Assembly: GCA_022494885.1 (NCBI GenBank)
Contig: JAGVSM010004011.1
Span: forward strand, 124,001 to 188,000
Length of the DNA stretch: 64,000 nucleotides
Source of the DNA: Micrasema longulum
Lineage: Eukaryota > Arthropoda > Insecta > Trichoptera > Brachycentridae
Reading direction: 5' to 3'
The position numbers and the translations under genes are program-made. The notes below the pieces were generated by a model. That model was not told the DNA's origin. It did no database searches and saw only the letters and a list, made by a program, of their open reading frames with translations. Numbering within the stretch: the first letter of the stretch is position 1; every line of letters starts with the position of its first letter. This document shows positions 1-10,882 of this stretch, one piece after another.

Positions 1-360
1 ATCCTTTCGTGCCAATTTAGTATTTATATTGTGTAAATAAAACTGATTGAATAAATTATAAATATGTATGCATACACTGTAGCTTTATATCGCATGGAAT
101 GTAAGCCCGGCCAACATAGGGCGCTGTCAAAACAGTATTTAAAAAAAAAAAAGCCACTCTCTTCTTTTCCACGCCGAAAACCCCCAGTAAGCACGCGCCA
201 TTAAATCTTTAAGGTTATTTATAATAAATTATTCTTATCATTTTAAACTCGTGAAAAATGAATCTCATGTAAGTAATCTTCACCACGTATCATTAACTAA
301 CCATAACCTAACTAATTATAAATAACTGAAATCAACTAACCTCAAATCGGTATAATCTTC
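1..360. other. AT-rich stretch, nothing recognised
   Basis: I see no open frame, tRNA-like box or match to another family in this window. A short GC-richer patch around 108-200 is faintly like 36390-36460, but too weakly to call a repeat. Confidence 0.4.
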
Positions 361-364
361 GGAA

Positions 365-497
365 TGTTTATTTCTTTATTTTCTTTATTTTATTTTATTT
401 TATTTATTTGATTTATTTGATTTATTTTACTTATTTTACTTATTTTACTTATTTATTTTATTTATTTTATTAATTTTATTTATTTTATTTATTTAAG
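365..497. repeat. TTTAT/TTTAC pentamer-rich low-complexity tract
   Basis: About 130 bases consist of T-rich units such as TTTTA, TTTAT and TTTGA in irregular tandem. LINE tails of the TAAA type, read from the opposite strand, look like this, so it may be an expanded LINE tail. It codes for nothing. Confidence 0.75.
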
Positions 498-659
498 TTT
501 ATTGTAGATTATTTGAGACATAAGTCCTAACTCCATGGGACTAAAAGTTCTGGGTTGAGATGGGACTAGCAATTAGTTGATGAAGTTAGTTGATAGTGAG
601 GATCAGAAACATAAAAACATTTTTTTTTTTTAAATACTCATATGTATATGACACATTAA

Positions 660-940
660 TATGGTAAACGGTAAACTCAAACATTCGGAAAATCATCAAG
701 GAGTTTCCTAATTGAATCCATCCCACTAAGGAAAATCCAGTCCTTAACTACTTGCTTGAAAATAGTTTTTGTCCTTGAGAGCTTAATACGCTCTTCCAAA
801 ATATTGAACACTCTCGGTGCGATAAATGAGAGATGACTCTGAGCAAAAGTCATACGGGTTTTGGGTATGACATATTTCATGCTCTGAGAAAACCTCGTAC
901 GGACATTTTGCTGAGACCTCTCCTTATTGTTCGACCAGAA
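660..940 (-). mobile_element. LINE reverse-transcriptase C-terminal remnant (CR1-like)
   Basis: The minus strand reads NVRTRFSQS, then YVIPKTRMTFAQSHLSF, then IAPRVFNIL, and ends with a FKQ..VKDWIFL segment before a stop at the 677 end. This is the usual end of CR1/Jockey-type ORF2 proteins: an 'NxRTR', a 'xLPKTR', an 'AP..xN.LP' and a final 'FK...K.WL'. Endonuclease, RT core and 5' end are missing, as expected for 5'-truncated LINE copies. A relative of the same family lies on the + strand at 27530-27800, sharing ARTRF, SF.APRVFNVL and FR..AK.W. Exact clade is inferred. Confidence 0.65.
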
Positions 941-1054
941 GTGTGTAAGTGATTATTTTATGTACAGTTGTCTCATATCCAGCACCTTCATGTATTGGAT
1001 CAACTGTTCTGACGAATATGTTGGAGGGCGCCGAAATATTATTCTCAATAATAA

Positions 1055-1305
1055 TTTCTGTGAAATGCCGATTGGTCCGAATACGGTAAGAAAACCGGAT
1101 ATCTTTCACAGCTCTCTTATCATTTGGTTTATTCATATGAACTAGTGATGTCGTTGAAATGAGTTCGTTTTAGTTAAAATATTTTTGATTATTTTTTTGG
1201 TACATTTTCAAGATACTTTTCTGTAAAATTAATTGCTCTAATTTTTACTGCGCGCAAGAAAACATTATTTTTATTAAATTTTCCGCAGGGCCGAAGTTTC
1301 TCATT
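1055..1305 (+). mobile_element. Family S inverted-repeat element, partial copy
   Basis: The segment matches 60140-60366 closely, including the landmarks GATTGGTCCGAATACGGTAAG, ACTGCGCGCAAGAAAACATT and the terminal TTTCTCATT. Family S copies are also at 21297, 35411, 46498 and 59993. Only one half of the element is present here. It has no coding capacity; it is presumably a non-autonomous DNA transposon. Confidence 0.65.
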
Positions 1306-1774
1306 ATTTACTTCTTGTTTTGAAAAAAAATGTTTTTGTGATTTTCTCTTGGCATTTATTTTACCGAAATGAGTTCTATAACTCACGGGAGTACAAACTT
1401 GTGTTAGTATCAAAATACATTCATATTTAATAAAATCTGACTTGCAGCATTTAGTAAAATGACCGTGGGCGATACGAATTATGACGAGGAGAATGTTAGA
1501 TAATACAGAGAAGCAGAAAAACTGCACGATGTTGACACTTACAGCACAATATTTTTGTATGTTTCGGAAATATAATTTTATACTCAGACGTTAAACGAAG
1601 CTTTACATTAAAGAAACAGTCCACGAGACTTTCGAGGAGCGCGGAACTAGGTCAGCCACTGCTAAATTCTTTTATTCATTGTTGGGAATATAACATTAAG
1701 CTGAGCATAAAATGTTTCTCAAAATAATATATTTTGGTGGTGATGAAAATAGTGAGCATAATTTACATAGCCAG
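1306..1774. other. No recognised feature
   Basis: The stretch is AT-rich. The open frame on the minus strand at 1189-1527 has low-complexity composition and resembles no family I know. Confidence 0.4.
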
Positions 1775-2360
1775 ATAATTTTTTTTTATTTTATTTTTTT
1801 CTTTTATTTAGGAAACATACAGTACAGTCACATAGTTTTATATTTAATACAGTCAGACTTAACTCTAATGGACCAGTGAAATTTCCATATTATTTTATAA
1901 TTATATGTAAGGTTATAAATTAAAGTACAAAAAAGAGAAGGAAAATAAACATAAATAGAAGTTGTTTGAAAATTAATTTTAAAGTAAAAAAATGAGGAAA
2001 ATTTGTAAAAGTAATTAAAAGTTAAGAATTAAAATAAATAATGAAAAACATGCTTAGATGTAAAAATAAAATAAAATAAAAACATTTTTTTAAAAAGGAA
2101 AAACATAAATATACACACGTATTTTAAGGGATTCAAAGAAACGATGAGAAGGATCTTTAAATAATCTTAAAAAAGATAATAAATTTATGTCAATTTAAAA
2201 AACATCTTCAAAATTAATGACACATAGTAAGAGCAGCAATATGTTGATTTCATATACATATACAATATAAGTAATTAAAAGTAGTTCAAAAGTATAAAAA
2301 CATGTGAATGCAGCAGAGAAAAAAGAAAGTACAACAGATATAGGTAATATTTAAGAAGCA
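1775..2360 (-). mobile_element. LINE 3' untranslated region, repeated at the window's right end
   Basis: Positions 1775-1990 repeat at 63785-64000 nearly base for base, with shared landmarks TTTATTTAGGAAACATACAG and GTACAAAAAAGAGAAGG. The T-rich edge followed by unique sequence fits a LINE 3' end read in reverse, with its TAAA-like tail on the left. A comparable edge begins the minus-strand LINE at 18045, whose protein end is recognisable. No protein remnant is seen further right in this copy, so the LINE assignment is inference. Confidence 0.5.
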
Positions 2361-2719
2361 ATATAAGGAGAAGATTTTAAACCAAAGGTAGTTGATAAAA
2401 TTTCAGTAAAGCGATTTTCGCAGTAATACAAATTTCAGTAGAAAAATTTGATTAAAATGAACAATATTAATGTATGTAATGTAAAGTGATGTAAGAGAAA
2501 AAGGGATCAACGGGAGTTTTATTGAAAAGCTTATATTAATCATTATTAATTTCTATACATAAAGGTAATTAATTATTTGAACTTCGAAATTTATCAAACT
2601 AAACAGGGGTCTTATTCTATCACTACAGGGGTCGGCACTCGAAGTGATACAAAATTAATAATTCTGTAATTTTGTCAATTTTGATTTTTAAAATTTTAAA
2701 ATTTCAGTATATCGTTAAA

Positions 2720-2990
2720 ACATTTCAATTTTTAAAAAAATGTTGTTTTTCGATGTAGTAACCTTTGCGCGAATAAAAGCATCGAGCCTGTCCAAGAAGG
2801 CTTCACACGCTGCACGAATGTGGGTTGATGGTATTTTGTCCCATTGTCGGCAAATAGCAATCTTTAAGGCGTCGACCGTCTCATATTTTTGAGTTGATAC
2901 TGGGCCACTAGAATGGACCATATGGAAACGTCCCTTGGGTTTGAGTCCGGGAACATGGAAGCCACTGTTGTGGCGAAATGAAGCTGGGAT
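2720..2990 (-). pseudogene. Mariner-type transposase C-terminal fragment, frameshifted
   Basis: The minus strand reads DSNPRDVSIWSILVAQ and then, after a frame change near 2900, TVDALKIAICRQWDKIPS followed by FLDRLDAFIRAK. This is the pattern at the end of IS630-Tc1-mariner transposases: 'SPDxNPxDxxIW' with the third catalytic aspartate, then 'xVDALKxxxxxxWxxIP' and 'xRLxAxIxAKG'. The N-terminal DNA-binding region and the first two catalytic aspartates are absent and the frame is broken. It is a dead relic; the DDxD/E spacing class cannot be set from this piece. Confidence 0.75.
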
Positions 2991-2994
2991 TTTT

Positions 2995-3300
2995 TTTTGT
3001 TTGTTGGCGTGTCCCTATAGTTTTGTTTTTTTGATAAATTGTTTGTTATAGAACCTAGAACCATCCAAAAACCCTGAAAAGCGCCGAGTTTTAACTGCCG
3101 TTTTCAGACGTACGGTAAAAAATATGATAACTATTTTTGGAAAACACAAAAGCTACCGACGCAGAAAATTTCATTTCAATACTCTTTCTAAAAAAAAAAA
3201 AAAACAACGAAATCGGTTCAGTTTTGAGGTGCGGAATACGGGATATCAAAATGATCTTGTCTATTTGAGTTAGGCATAAAAGGTCCAACATGGAGTTGTC
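2995..3300. repeat. Dispersed repeat shared with 48040-48310
   Basis: Both places contain GGCGTGTCCCTA, a GCGCC block, CAGACGTACGGTA or its variant, and an AAATCGG(T/C)TCAGTTTT block in the same order and spacing. No coding capacity and no clear terminal repeats are visible. It directly adjoins the mariner fragment here but not at the second site. Confidence 0.6.
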
Positions 3301-3687
3301 TTTTTCCTACAGTATCGGGGAGCCATCTGCAAGACACTGACAGAACAATGTTAAAATACCAATATACTCGTATGTTCATATCTAATTTAAATGAAACAAA
3401 ATTATTGATATTTAAATTTCGATTGTGTTCATTTAATCTAAATACGAGTTTATACTAAAACCTAGCAAAAGCATTGCCGGGTTTAGCTCGTAAACTATAA
3501 AATTTACAAAACAAAAAATATATTTTACATGTTTTTAGATGATTAAATTTTTAAAATAAATAAACTACAAAATTCAGTAGAATATACTATATATAAATAT
3601 CATGTTCTTTGACAAGCTTATCAGTACAGTGACACAAAGTGGGGTTTATTCGTAATAAAATATACCTTCTAATTAACAAATGACAAC
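3301..3687. other. No recognised feature
   Basis: AT-rich intergenic-like sequence; I see no repeat partner or credible frame. Confidence 0.4.
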
Positions 3688-4290
3688 AGGGATGGAGAAC
3701 CTTTTAGAGAAGGGAATATGGAAGCCTATGCATTTACAGGGCCTATTTTTTTTTTTGCACCACAACAGGCCAGGAGGCCCAATTACAGCGGTGAATTACA
3801 TCACAGAACACCCAGGCTTGAGAAAAATCAAATTTTAATTTTTGTATTCTCGCCGGGAATCGAACCCGGAACCTTCCGTGCGTGAGTCAAGCGACCACTA
3901 CACCACGGAGGCCGCCAATATGGAAGGAATATGGAAGCCTAGGCATTTACAGGGCCCATGACTTGATATAGGCTAGTTTAAGTGGCCGCTTTACACACTG
4001 TGTAACATTCATCATTTTGCCTGTGTTTGAACATCCATATTTCTTCAATTCCTCCATCTGATGAAACCTTCATTGTTGTAAAGAGATTCATCTGATCGAA
4101 TTATTTCACATACTAGGCAACGCCTGAAAACAAATTGCAATTTTTAAACTTATTCTTGGACCAGTTGGTTGAATTACAATATTTGAGTTTGTCGAAATGG
4201 TCGTAGACAAAACACCGACTTTAACGACTCCCTGGGGGGTAAAATACAGTCTTTTGCCTACAAACATTAGGACAAACTCACAATATTGTA
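3688..4290. mobile_element. Family P palindromic-type element, split by a SINE
   Basis: The copy carries the family landmarks in order: GGGATGGAGAACCTTTTAGAG, a GGCATTTACAGGGC block, CTTTACACACTGTGTAACATTC, CATCCATATTTCTTCAATTC, and the distal GACTCCCTGGGGGGTAAAAT and TTTGCCTACAAACATTAGG. SINE-A (3745-3916) interrupts it. Family P has about a dozen pieces in this window and no coding capacity; it is likely a non-autonomous DNA transposon. Confidence 0.7.
3745..3916 (-). mobile_element. tRNA-derived SINE, family A copy 1
   Basis: Read on the minus strand, the head is tRNA-like: GTGGTGTAGTGG serves as the A box and GGTTCGATTCC is a perfect B box of the internal Pol III promoter. A body of about 80 bases follows, ending in a short A-run (T-run at 3746-3756 on the + strand). 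Copies at 13031-13224 and 39311-39470 share head and body. It sits inside a family P element, and the flanks 3713-3743 and 3926-3956 are a 31-base direct repeat with one mismatch, the expected target-site duplication. Confidence 0.9.
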
Positions 4291-4399
4291 ATATACATTC
4301 TATTTGATAGGCATGATGTAACGATTAATACTTTATTATAACATAGTAAAAAGGAATTAATAGTTACAGTTTCTTATAAAATTTGTTTCAAGACTGTGG

Positions 4400-4850
4400 G
4401 GTCTTCGCTCTGTGGCTAGGGGTAAAAAGGGTTCATTCCCCCACACGGGTAGAGCGATGCCCCCGCTTAAATTTTTACACCCCTCTGATGCAACAGGGAT
4501 AACAGACTATGCGCTGAGTACAAGGGATGGGATGGAGCCTTCAGCGCTAACCGGCGCCGTACAATGCGAGACTGATAAACTAAAGGCTTATGTTTTAAAT
4601 GAAAATTCTAGAAAACATCTTTCTATGTGCTGGAAGAGATTGTACGCGTACCACGGCTGGGTTTAATTGAATTTAATCGGCTCAAGCGATTTCTATGGCG
4701 TGAGACGGTATTTGAATTACAGAGAAAATTAAGATGGCCTGCTGCTGGGAAAACTCAATTAAATAAAAACCTATTGAATATTGAAAGCTTTATGACATGT
4801 AAAACGTTAGTTATATTTCGGCATATAAACAAATTAATTAAATAAAAAGA
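4400..4850 (+). other. GC-richer island with short frames, unidentified
   Basis: The piece is visibly richer in G and C than its flanks. It holds two overlapping + frames: one opening at 4412 (non-ATG, with PLKFLHPSDATGITDY) and one at 4627 (with LRWPAAGKTQL). The composition suggests decayed coding or an old element, but I do not recognise either peptide. There is no RT, transposase or nuclease motif. Confidence 0.3.
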
Positions 4851-4904
4851 TTCTCGGTTATGGAAAATCAAAATATTTTTAATGATAAAATTATATAGAA
4901 GCAA

Positions 4905-4998
4905 ATCAGTTGCAACAGAGAAGGAGAACATTTTTAAGAAAGGAATATGAACATCTAGGGCATCTAGGCATTTGCAGAGCTTATGACCTGTCATTATG
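4905..4998. mobile_element. Family P fragment
   Basis: GTTGCAACAGAGAAGGAGAAC and GGCATTTGCAGAGCTTATG followed by ACCTGTCATT match one arm of the family P palindrome. The rest is absent. Confidence 0.6.
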
Positions 4999-4999
4999 A

Positions 5000-5639
5000 A
5001 AGAGTTGAGGAAAGGGGGATGTTTAAATAAAAATTAAGTAAGGCTGCCATTTCGTAGGAAGACAAAGACACAGAACTAGTTTTTGCACTGAGCTGTACAG
5101 TTATTACTGTCGATTTCGATTTATTTCTTTCTATCGACTTTCTATCGATTTCGCTCGTACTAAAAACCAATGTTTTTGGCCAATAAACGAGTTACTCTTT
5201 CAAAATTTTCAATATCGTAAACCGCGATCATAATTGAATTTAATAACTCAGCTTTCATTGTCACTTTCTCTGTGAGTTTGGCCAATTTTATGGCGGGCTT
5301 ATTTCGCATATCTTTATTCTTCCTCGTGACCATATTGCAAACACAAATGGTAGCAAAACCTGTTTCTTGTATTCAATAAAATTAAAAATATCTATTCAAA
5401 TTAAAGTATTTTTATAAATTTAATAACCTCAATTTATATCACTTTTATTTTTTAAATTTCTTAACTTCGATGCCCTTCATACAAGTCAACAAAAGATTAA
5501 TTTCATAACCATGCATTTATAACTGCTTATTTCAAGATTATTAACTACTTCAATTTAATCAAGATGTTTTCATCAGGTATGAGATTTAATATTAATTTTG
5601 ATTAAATTTAGTAAGATTTACAGGGCACTTTTTAAAACC
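5000..5639. other. No recognised feature
   Basis: AT-rich; a small local repeat of CTATCGA(C/T)TT occurs near 5107-5152. No credible frame. Confidence 0.4.
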
Positions 5640-5700
5640 ACTCATAAACCACCATGCCTATTCACCGAAGGGGTAGGCAGAAAGGATAAAACGCAACACT
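5640..5700 (-). mobile_element. RTE-clade LINE 3' scrap
   Basis: The minus strand ends with VVLRFILSAYPFGE then stop, matching the RTE copies here (VLWRSILSAYPYGETA then stop), and the following bases GGCATGGTGGTTT resemble their GCGTGATGGTTTG tail. Only the last few codons survive. Confidence 0.7.
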
Positions 5701-6059
5701 ACTTTACATTTAGATAAAGGCAAAGCGTTCGTGCATGTATTTACGCACGCACACACGCTGATTATTCCTACTTTTGACTGGTTTATTTGTAGAATTTGGT
5801 TGTGCAACGGCTTTTGTCTTGTTTGCAGCGTTTGCAGCTTGTATTGAACATAGTTTTTCTGCGCTTTTATGATATAATGTGACGTTATATCCGTATGTAA
5901 TGGCAACACAAAAAAGGTATACATTTTTGTTTTCCGGTAGATGTAATAGGCCATTGCTATCATAAAATTATTATAAAATCCAGACGCTTTTTTTTAGAAA
6001 AACTTATACCATCTGTTTCATAACCAAAACGAGTACATAAGTATTTTAGAACTTTGTAT

Positions 6060-7230
6060 TGACTAAAACTTTTTCAAATTTAATGATAAATTTTATATAC
6101 AACCTTATGGATTATCGATGGGGAGTTCGATCTCGCTTGTACTTGCAGAATTTTTTATGGACTTAATTGAAAATTAAAAAAATATATCTAAAATTATTTC
6201 AATATGTTAAATTCTATCGTCGATATGTTGATGACTTAATTATTTTGTGGTTTGGAACAAAACGCCAGCTTGATGTGTTCCTTTTATAATGAAACTCAGT
6301 TAATAAGTCAATCCAATTTACAATGGAGTGACGAGGGGAAAAAAACAATTCTGAGACTTAACATTAAATATAGAATCGAACAAAATACATTAAAATATTT
6401 TTAGGAAACCAACGTATAGTGATAACATTATACATAATAATTCTTGACATCATATTTCACATAAATTGTCTGTATTTCATTCCTGTTATTCGTTCCGCCT
6501 AACAAACATAATTATAACAATTAGTTAAACATAATTAAATATTTAGCAATAAATAACGGATATAATAATACATTAGTTGATAATCTAATAAGAAAGAAAC
6601 AAAAACGTCTCGTAAATAATAAATTAACCCAAAGTTTGACAACAAATAATAATAATAAAGACCGAAAGCGTTGGGCAAAACATTCGTATATTGGAAAAGC
6701 TATTGATAAAATTGGACAAATAATAAATAAAAATAAATGCACCGCAGCCTTTTACAATAATAATTCCTTAGCTAATTTGTTGGTTAATACTAAAGACAAA
6801 AAAGATAAGATTTCCATCTCAGGAACTTACCTTCTTATTTGCAATGACTGTAAAAATACATGCTACGTAGGCCAAACGGGTAGAGCCTTTAAAACACGCA
6901 TAAAAGAGCACATACAATCATGGTCTAATAAAAAAGATAATTCAGATTTTGCCAATCATATAATAGAAAAAAAACATTCCCGTGATTTAAAAAATAATGT
7001 AAAAATAATTCATATTGCACCTAAAGGCCATAAACTTGACAAACTAGAAATTCTCGAAATTAATAGATAAAAAAATAAACCCGACGTAAAATTACTCAAT
7101 AAACAGATAGAACACGTGTATTCTTCATTACTAAACCCATTGTTATATTTAAAATACAATAATAACGAGAAAAGTAACTTCGAAAAGAACATCGATAATA
7201 TTTATTTTACAATTAGAGAAAAGGGGTAAA
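6060..7230 (+). mobile_element. Penelope-like retroelement, degenerate
   Basis: Two hallmark domains of Penelope-like elements occur in order. The RT part reads FKFNDKFY, then GLSMGSSISLVLAEFFMDL from 6112, then RRYVDDLIILW with the catalytic YVDD at 6224-6235. Frame-broken remnants of the connecting segment follow (HNNS, SHKLSVFH). The GIY-YIG nuclease lies at 6822-6970: GTYLLIC, then CYVGQTGRAFKTRIKEH and FANHIIEKKHS. Penelope elements encode RT followed by this nuclease, so the order is diagnostic. Stops at 6172, 6289 and 7068 and frame changes before 6530 show it is inactive. The 5' end and N-terminal RT motifs are missing. Confidence 0.9.
6530..7070 (+). pseudogene. Penelope GIY-YIG endonuclease portion
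   Basis: An open frame runs from about 6530 to the stop at 7068-7070 and holds the connector (RKRWAKHSYIGKAIDKIGQ) and the nuclease domain. The GIY motif appears as GTY and the YIG motif as YVG, with the downstream R and H of 'GRAFKTRIKEH' and a later glutamate region. The frame continues past the stop as LLNKQIEHVYSSLLNPLL to a second stop at 7225, so one nonsense change separates the last 52 codons. The domain would nick target DNA during insertion. The first ATG-like codon in the run is at 6636. Confidence 0.85.
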
Positions 7231-7599
7231 TTCAAGTAATACGGTTCAGATCGAATAAGAAAACTAGATTTAAAGTGAGAGTTTGGAAAATTACAGGTTG
7301 AAAAAATAGAGAAAAATAAATGAAAAATAAAAATATATTATTTTTTTATTTTTAAATCATATAACACAAAGTATTTAATAAGTATATTACGTTGAATTAT
7401 ATTCACAGGAGTTACAACAACTCAATTCGGGACATTAATAATATTAACATTTAGAAAATTACACATATTGAGAACAACAAAGAAATAAAGCAAGTTTAGC
7501 ACCTTTATAACTAAATACAACACAACAATATATACGCCTAAAACCTTTTCTTACACAAGCAGAATAAATATATTTAAAAAAACGCTTTTAAGAATAAAA
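7231..7599. other. No recognised feature
   Basis: Very AT-rich, perhaps the untranslated end of the Penelope element, but nothing ties it to one. Confidence 0.35.
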
Positions 7600-7745
7600 A
7601 AAGTATTAAATCTAATAAGGGAGATAAGGTCATTAACATCACATGCCATGCAGATGATGCTGCCATAGTGATGAGAATTTTACCAATGTACGTTTGAAAA
7701 AAATGTAATAAGGCTTTGATTATAAAAATGCTGAAGATTTGACGA
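7600..7745 (+). mobile_element. Reverse-transcriptase core remnant (RTE-like)
   Basis: The + strand reads GDKVINITCHADDAAIVM. This fits RT motif C of RTE-type LINEs ('VxxxxYADDAVLI') with Y changed to H. Frames fail soon afterwards. Only this scrap is visible; the clade is inferred from the surrounding residues. Confidence 0.55.
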
Positions 7746-8169
7746 TTTTTATACGAATGATTGATCACTATTAAACTCATATAATTTGAATGTACTAACA
7801 TATATTTAATTATAGAAGCTATGTGTACTATATGGTTTCAGGTGCAGAAATACATTATGAATACAATAATTCTGTGCCCAGCAAACCGCAAATAGAATCA
7901 GGAATGCAGAAGATTTCTCCAGTCGGGATGAAAATACCGCGGGATATATTATTACGCTTGATACATTAAACCTTTATTATTTAATTTCTATACTGTACTG
8001 TTCGGTGTGGTTTGTATTCAGAGATGAATACCAGAAATACATGAACCATTCACAAGCGAATATTCTGCTTATATGCGGTTATTCTGTATATTATTGTGTA
8101 AACGAAATAAAGCAACAATTTCCTTATATATTTTTAAACATAACTTCTTTGTTACCTTTCGTTATTGCT
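7746..8169. other. No recognised feature
   Basis: AT-rich sequence. The + frame beginning at 8005 is mainly antisense to SINE-D at its end and looks like chance. Confidence 0.35.
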
Positions 8170-8320
8170 GTTTACCCAAATATAAAAATTTGGGGCACAT
8201 TTTCAACGATTTTAGAACTATTAGAAAATGGGAATATAGTTGTGGTAGAGTGGAGTTTGAACCTCAGTCCTCTGATTTGTAAGTCCGCGGCACTAGCCAC
8301 AGGACCACAACTCGGTTAAA
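8170..8320 (-). mobile_element. tRNA-derived SINE, family D copy 1
   Basis: The minus strand begins CGAGTTGTGGTCCTGTGGC, with TGGCTAGTGCC as A box and GGTTCAAACTCC as B box. A body with CTACCACAAC and CCATTTTCTAATAG follows. Copies lie at 17185 (-) and 28450 (+), and a headless piece lies at 55999. The + orientation open frame here is an artefact. Confidence 0.8.
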
Positions 8321-8329
8321 TATGAAAAT

Positions 8330-8760
8330 TTGGACATAACTATATTTAGTGTAGGGTATTGTTCCTATAGAACAAACTTTTTGAACTTTTTCAAATTTAG
8401 TGAATGGTAATTATATTTATTTATTCATGCATTTCATATACAGTTTTTTGTTCACTTTGCCTAGCTGTGTGAAACAGTACTTATGATTTTCTTGTTGTTT
8501 TACTGTAGAATGTTTTATTATTGAAACTTTCTACTGAATATGCTGTATAATTTTTAGGTTATTTTTTTAAATATAAATCTTGTATAATTTTGGGTTTGAT
8601 TTTTTTTTTTTTTTTTATAAATCTTGTTTTTAAAATTCATGTTTTTGAAAAATAAGGAAAAAAATATAAAGCCAAATATGTTAATATTATAAATTTTTGT
8701 AAAAGGCAGATTTGCCGTTTATGTTAATAAAATACAATAAATAAAATAAAATAAATTACT
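8330..8760 (+). mobile_element. LINE 3' untranslated end with TAAA-type tail
   Basis: The segment ends GGCAGATTTGCCGTTTATG, then AATAAAATAC, then an AAATAAAATAA repeat. A similar GGCAATTTATGCCGTTTATG stands at the end of the Jockey-type LINE near 21830. No protein remnant is readable upstream, so the left edge is uncertain. A run of about 19 T lies at 8600-8618. Confidence 0.5.
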
Positions 8761-8954
8761 AAAATGTTTTCAAATTCTTTTCAGGAACAACAAATTACGA
8801 TTTTGCTTTGATCGCTTTTAGAATATAATCCACCTCATTCAGATTATTAGAACGAATTTCGCTTAAATATTTTGTCTTCTTGTAAGTATCGTGCACCTAA
8901 GTTTAATCTAAATTTCAAGACGCGTAATCTGCCGTTCGATAAGTACTATATTAT

Positions 8955-9135
8955 ATTATCTTCTTCTTAAGGTGTCATGTCGGGTCCCCCCGACGTTCAC
9001 GACCACTTGGGAGAAAGCTTCCCTATCCTGAGCAGTGCGAAACAGCTCCTCCACAGTTCTAATCCTGGTCCATGCTCGAATGTTTCGAAGCCAGGAAAGC
9101 TGTTTTCTTCCGACCCTTATACGTCCCTCGATTTT
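8955..9135 (-). mobile_element. LINE ORF C-terminal fragment
   Basis: The minus strand is open and reads KIEGRIRVGRKQLSWLRNIR, then AWTRIRTVEELFRTAQDREA and FSQVVVNVGGTRHDT. This is the tail typical of insect endonuclease-RT polyproteins ('GKxEGxRxxGRxxxSWLRNxRxWxxxxxxELFRxAxDR'). It is GC-richer than its surroundings, frame-intact over about 58 codons and truncated at its 5' side. The rest of the element is absent. Confidence 0.75.
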
Positions 9136-10882
9136 ATTATATTATTATAGTAATATAAAACTTTGAAGTTATTTTTTTTGTAAGAAATACTTTTTTAATG
9201 GCGCGATAAAAAAAAAACGGCGTTTTGAAATGGCAAAATTGCGTGATTTCTTTACTTTTTATCAGGTTACAGCTTTCACAAGTCACAACCAATACATTTT
9301 TGGTAACATTTAAATTTTTAAAATACAAAAACTTTAAAATATTTTACAAAGATTTTATATTTATCGCGGATTTTGAAATGATACAGGCAAATCAAAATTA
9401 TAAATACAACATTAAAATTATTTGAAAATGTTGAATTGGGTAGTGTGAGTGATCGCCCGATTGGCTTATAGAATAATAAATAATAATATGAAAACATTGT
9501 CTGGAATTGACAAGTCGCTATGGCAATCACGCTATATGAATAGTCAGATTTACGATGTTTACTGCCTTTGGTCTGATAAATTAAATTGGAAAATATGAAA
9601 ACAGATTAAATACGAAAACCTATCGGAAAATTGAGGACGGTAATTACTTCTCAGATATCGATTTGGATTCTGAAGTATTCAATTAATTTAACTCGTAATG
9701 ACTGAGCTAACAAACAAATATTAATCGAATATTTGACATCCTATACACAAAAAATTAGAAGTTTAAAAAAAAGATACACACTAAAAATAAATAAGTACAA
9801 CGTTTATCTAAACATTCCGAGTTTTTTTTCTGCGAAGGAAATATAAAAGTATTATTATATGATAATGCTTTTAAATAAAATTTACAAAATATTTCATTAA
9901 AGTTATTTGTTTAAACGGAATCCAAAGTTTTAATTATCTGAAAGCAAACAAACTTAATCAAAATAATAATAAAAAAACCCTTATTATCCCCGGGCCGGGG
10001 GACATGGCTTTCGAAGGAACTATAAACCAGCGGCCACTGTTATAGTTTTAATAAAATGTAAATACATATAATTCTAATACATTTTCACTATAAAACTTAA
10101 TAAAATTATATAGTGTATATCTATTATTATTATATACATTCAAATAAAACTTTAATTCATACAATTGTTATTACTTCATACGTAAATTATTTTAATTTGA
10201 ACTCTTTAAGTTCCATAATTATATAAAATCATGATTTATAACCCCAGCTGGTACATAACTGAGAAATTAGTTTAGTCTCTTACCAGTCTGACGACGAAAA
10301 ACTCAATATAATAATGCAAAAAAGATTATTTTGAATGTATTGAGTGAATTGTTTTTTTTACTGTAGTTAATATAAAACCTAAGTATTCTATCGCGTTAAA
10401 TTGTTTTCAATTTTCGCCCACTTATTTTCTTTTAGACTAATAAACGACGTGGCTGTTACCAAGAGAAAACGGGATTCTAACAGCATTATTGAAAACAAGA
10501 TCGAATCAGATTGGAGTTATTTGTCACCAAACGCCATGGCATAAGGGGTGTTAAGAACTTACTGAGAAAGGATTAAAGGCACCAAACTTTGAACCCCAGC
10601 ACAACTCTTAAGTCTAACTGAGAAACAGAGCGGGCTGCGGCTTAGTTGATCCAAACATATTATGAAAACGAGTTGAAAGAATGCATATGTCCCTTAGATC
10701 TATTCCTGACACGACAGAAACATTAAACGAATTAATGTTTTTTTCCCTTCAATTGTTTGGGCACAGTTACTAATGGAGGAAGTATGATATATTAGGCGTA
10801 TTAATAAACGAAAATTGAGAATTCGTAGGGAATGAAAAGATCGTGCGTTGTAGCCATTAATCTAAAAATAACGAACAATATT
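9136..10882. other. Long stretch without recognised feature
   Basis: AT-rich throughout. Small GC-richer patches occur at 9985-10035 (CCCCGGGCCGGGGGAC) and 10440-10640, with no family I know. At 10290, CAGTCTGACGACGAAAAACTC is a stemless version of the CTGANGA/GAAAC motif discussed in the findings. Confidence 0.4.

Noticed and set aside
365..497. CRISPR-like or regularly spaced array
   Set aside because: The units are directly adjacent low-complexity pentamers with no spacers; no array of any kind is seen in the window.
3745..3916. Functional tRNA genes at the SINE heads (also 13150-13224, 24144-24215, 36100-36172, 57028-57105)
   Set aside because: The heads have A and B boxes but lack a consistent cloverleaf, are followed by shared SINE bodies, and occur in multiple dispersed copies.
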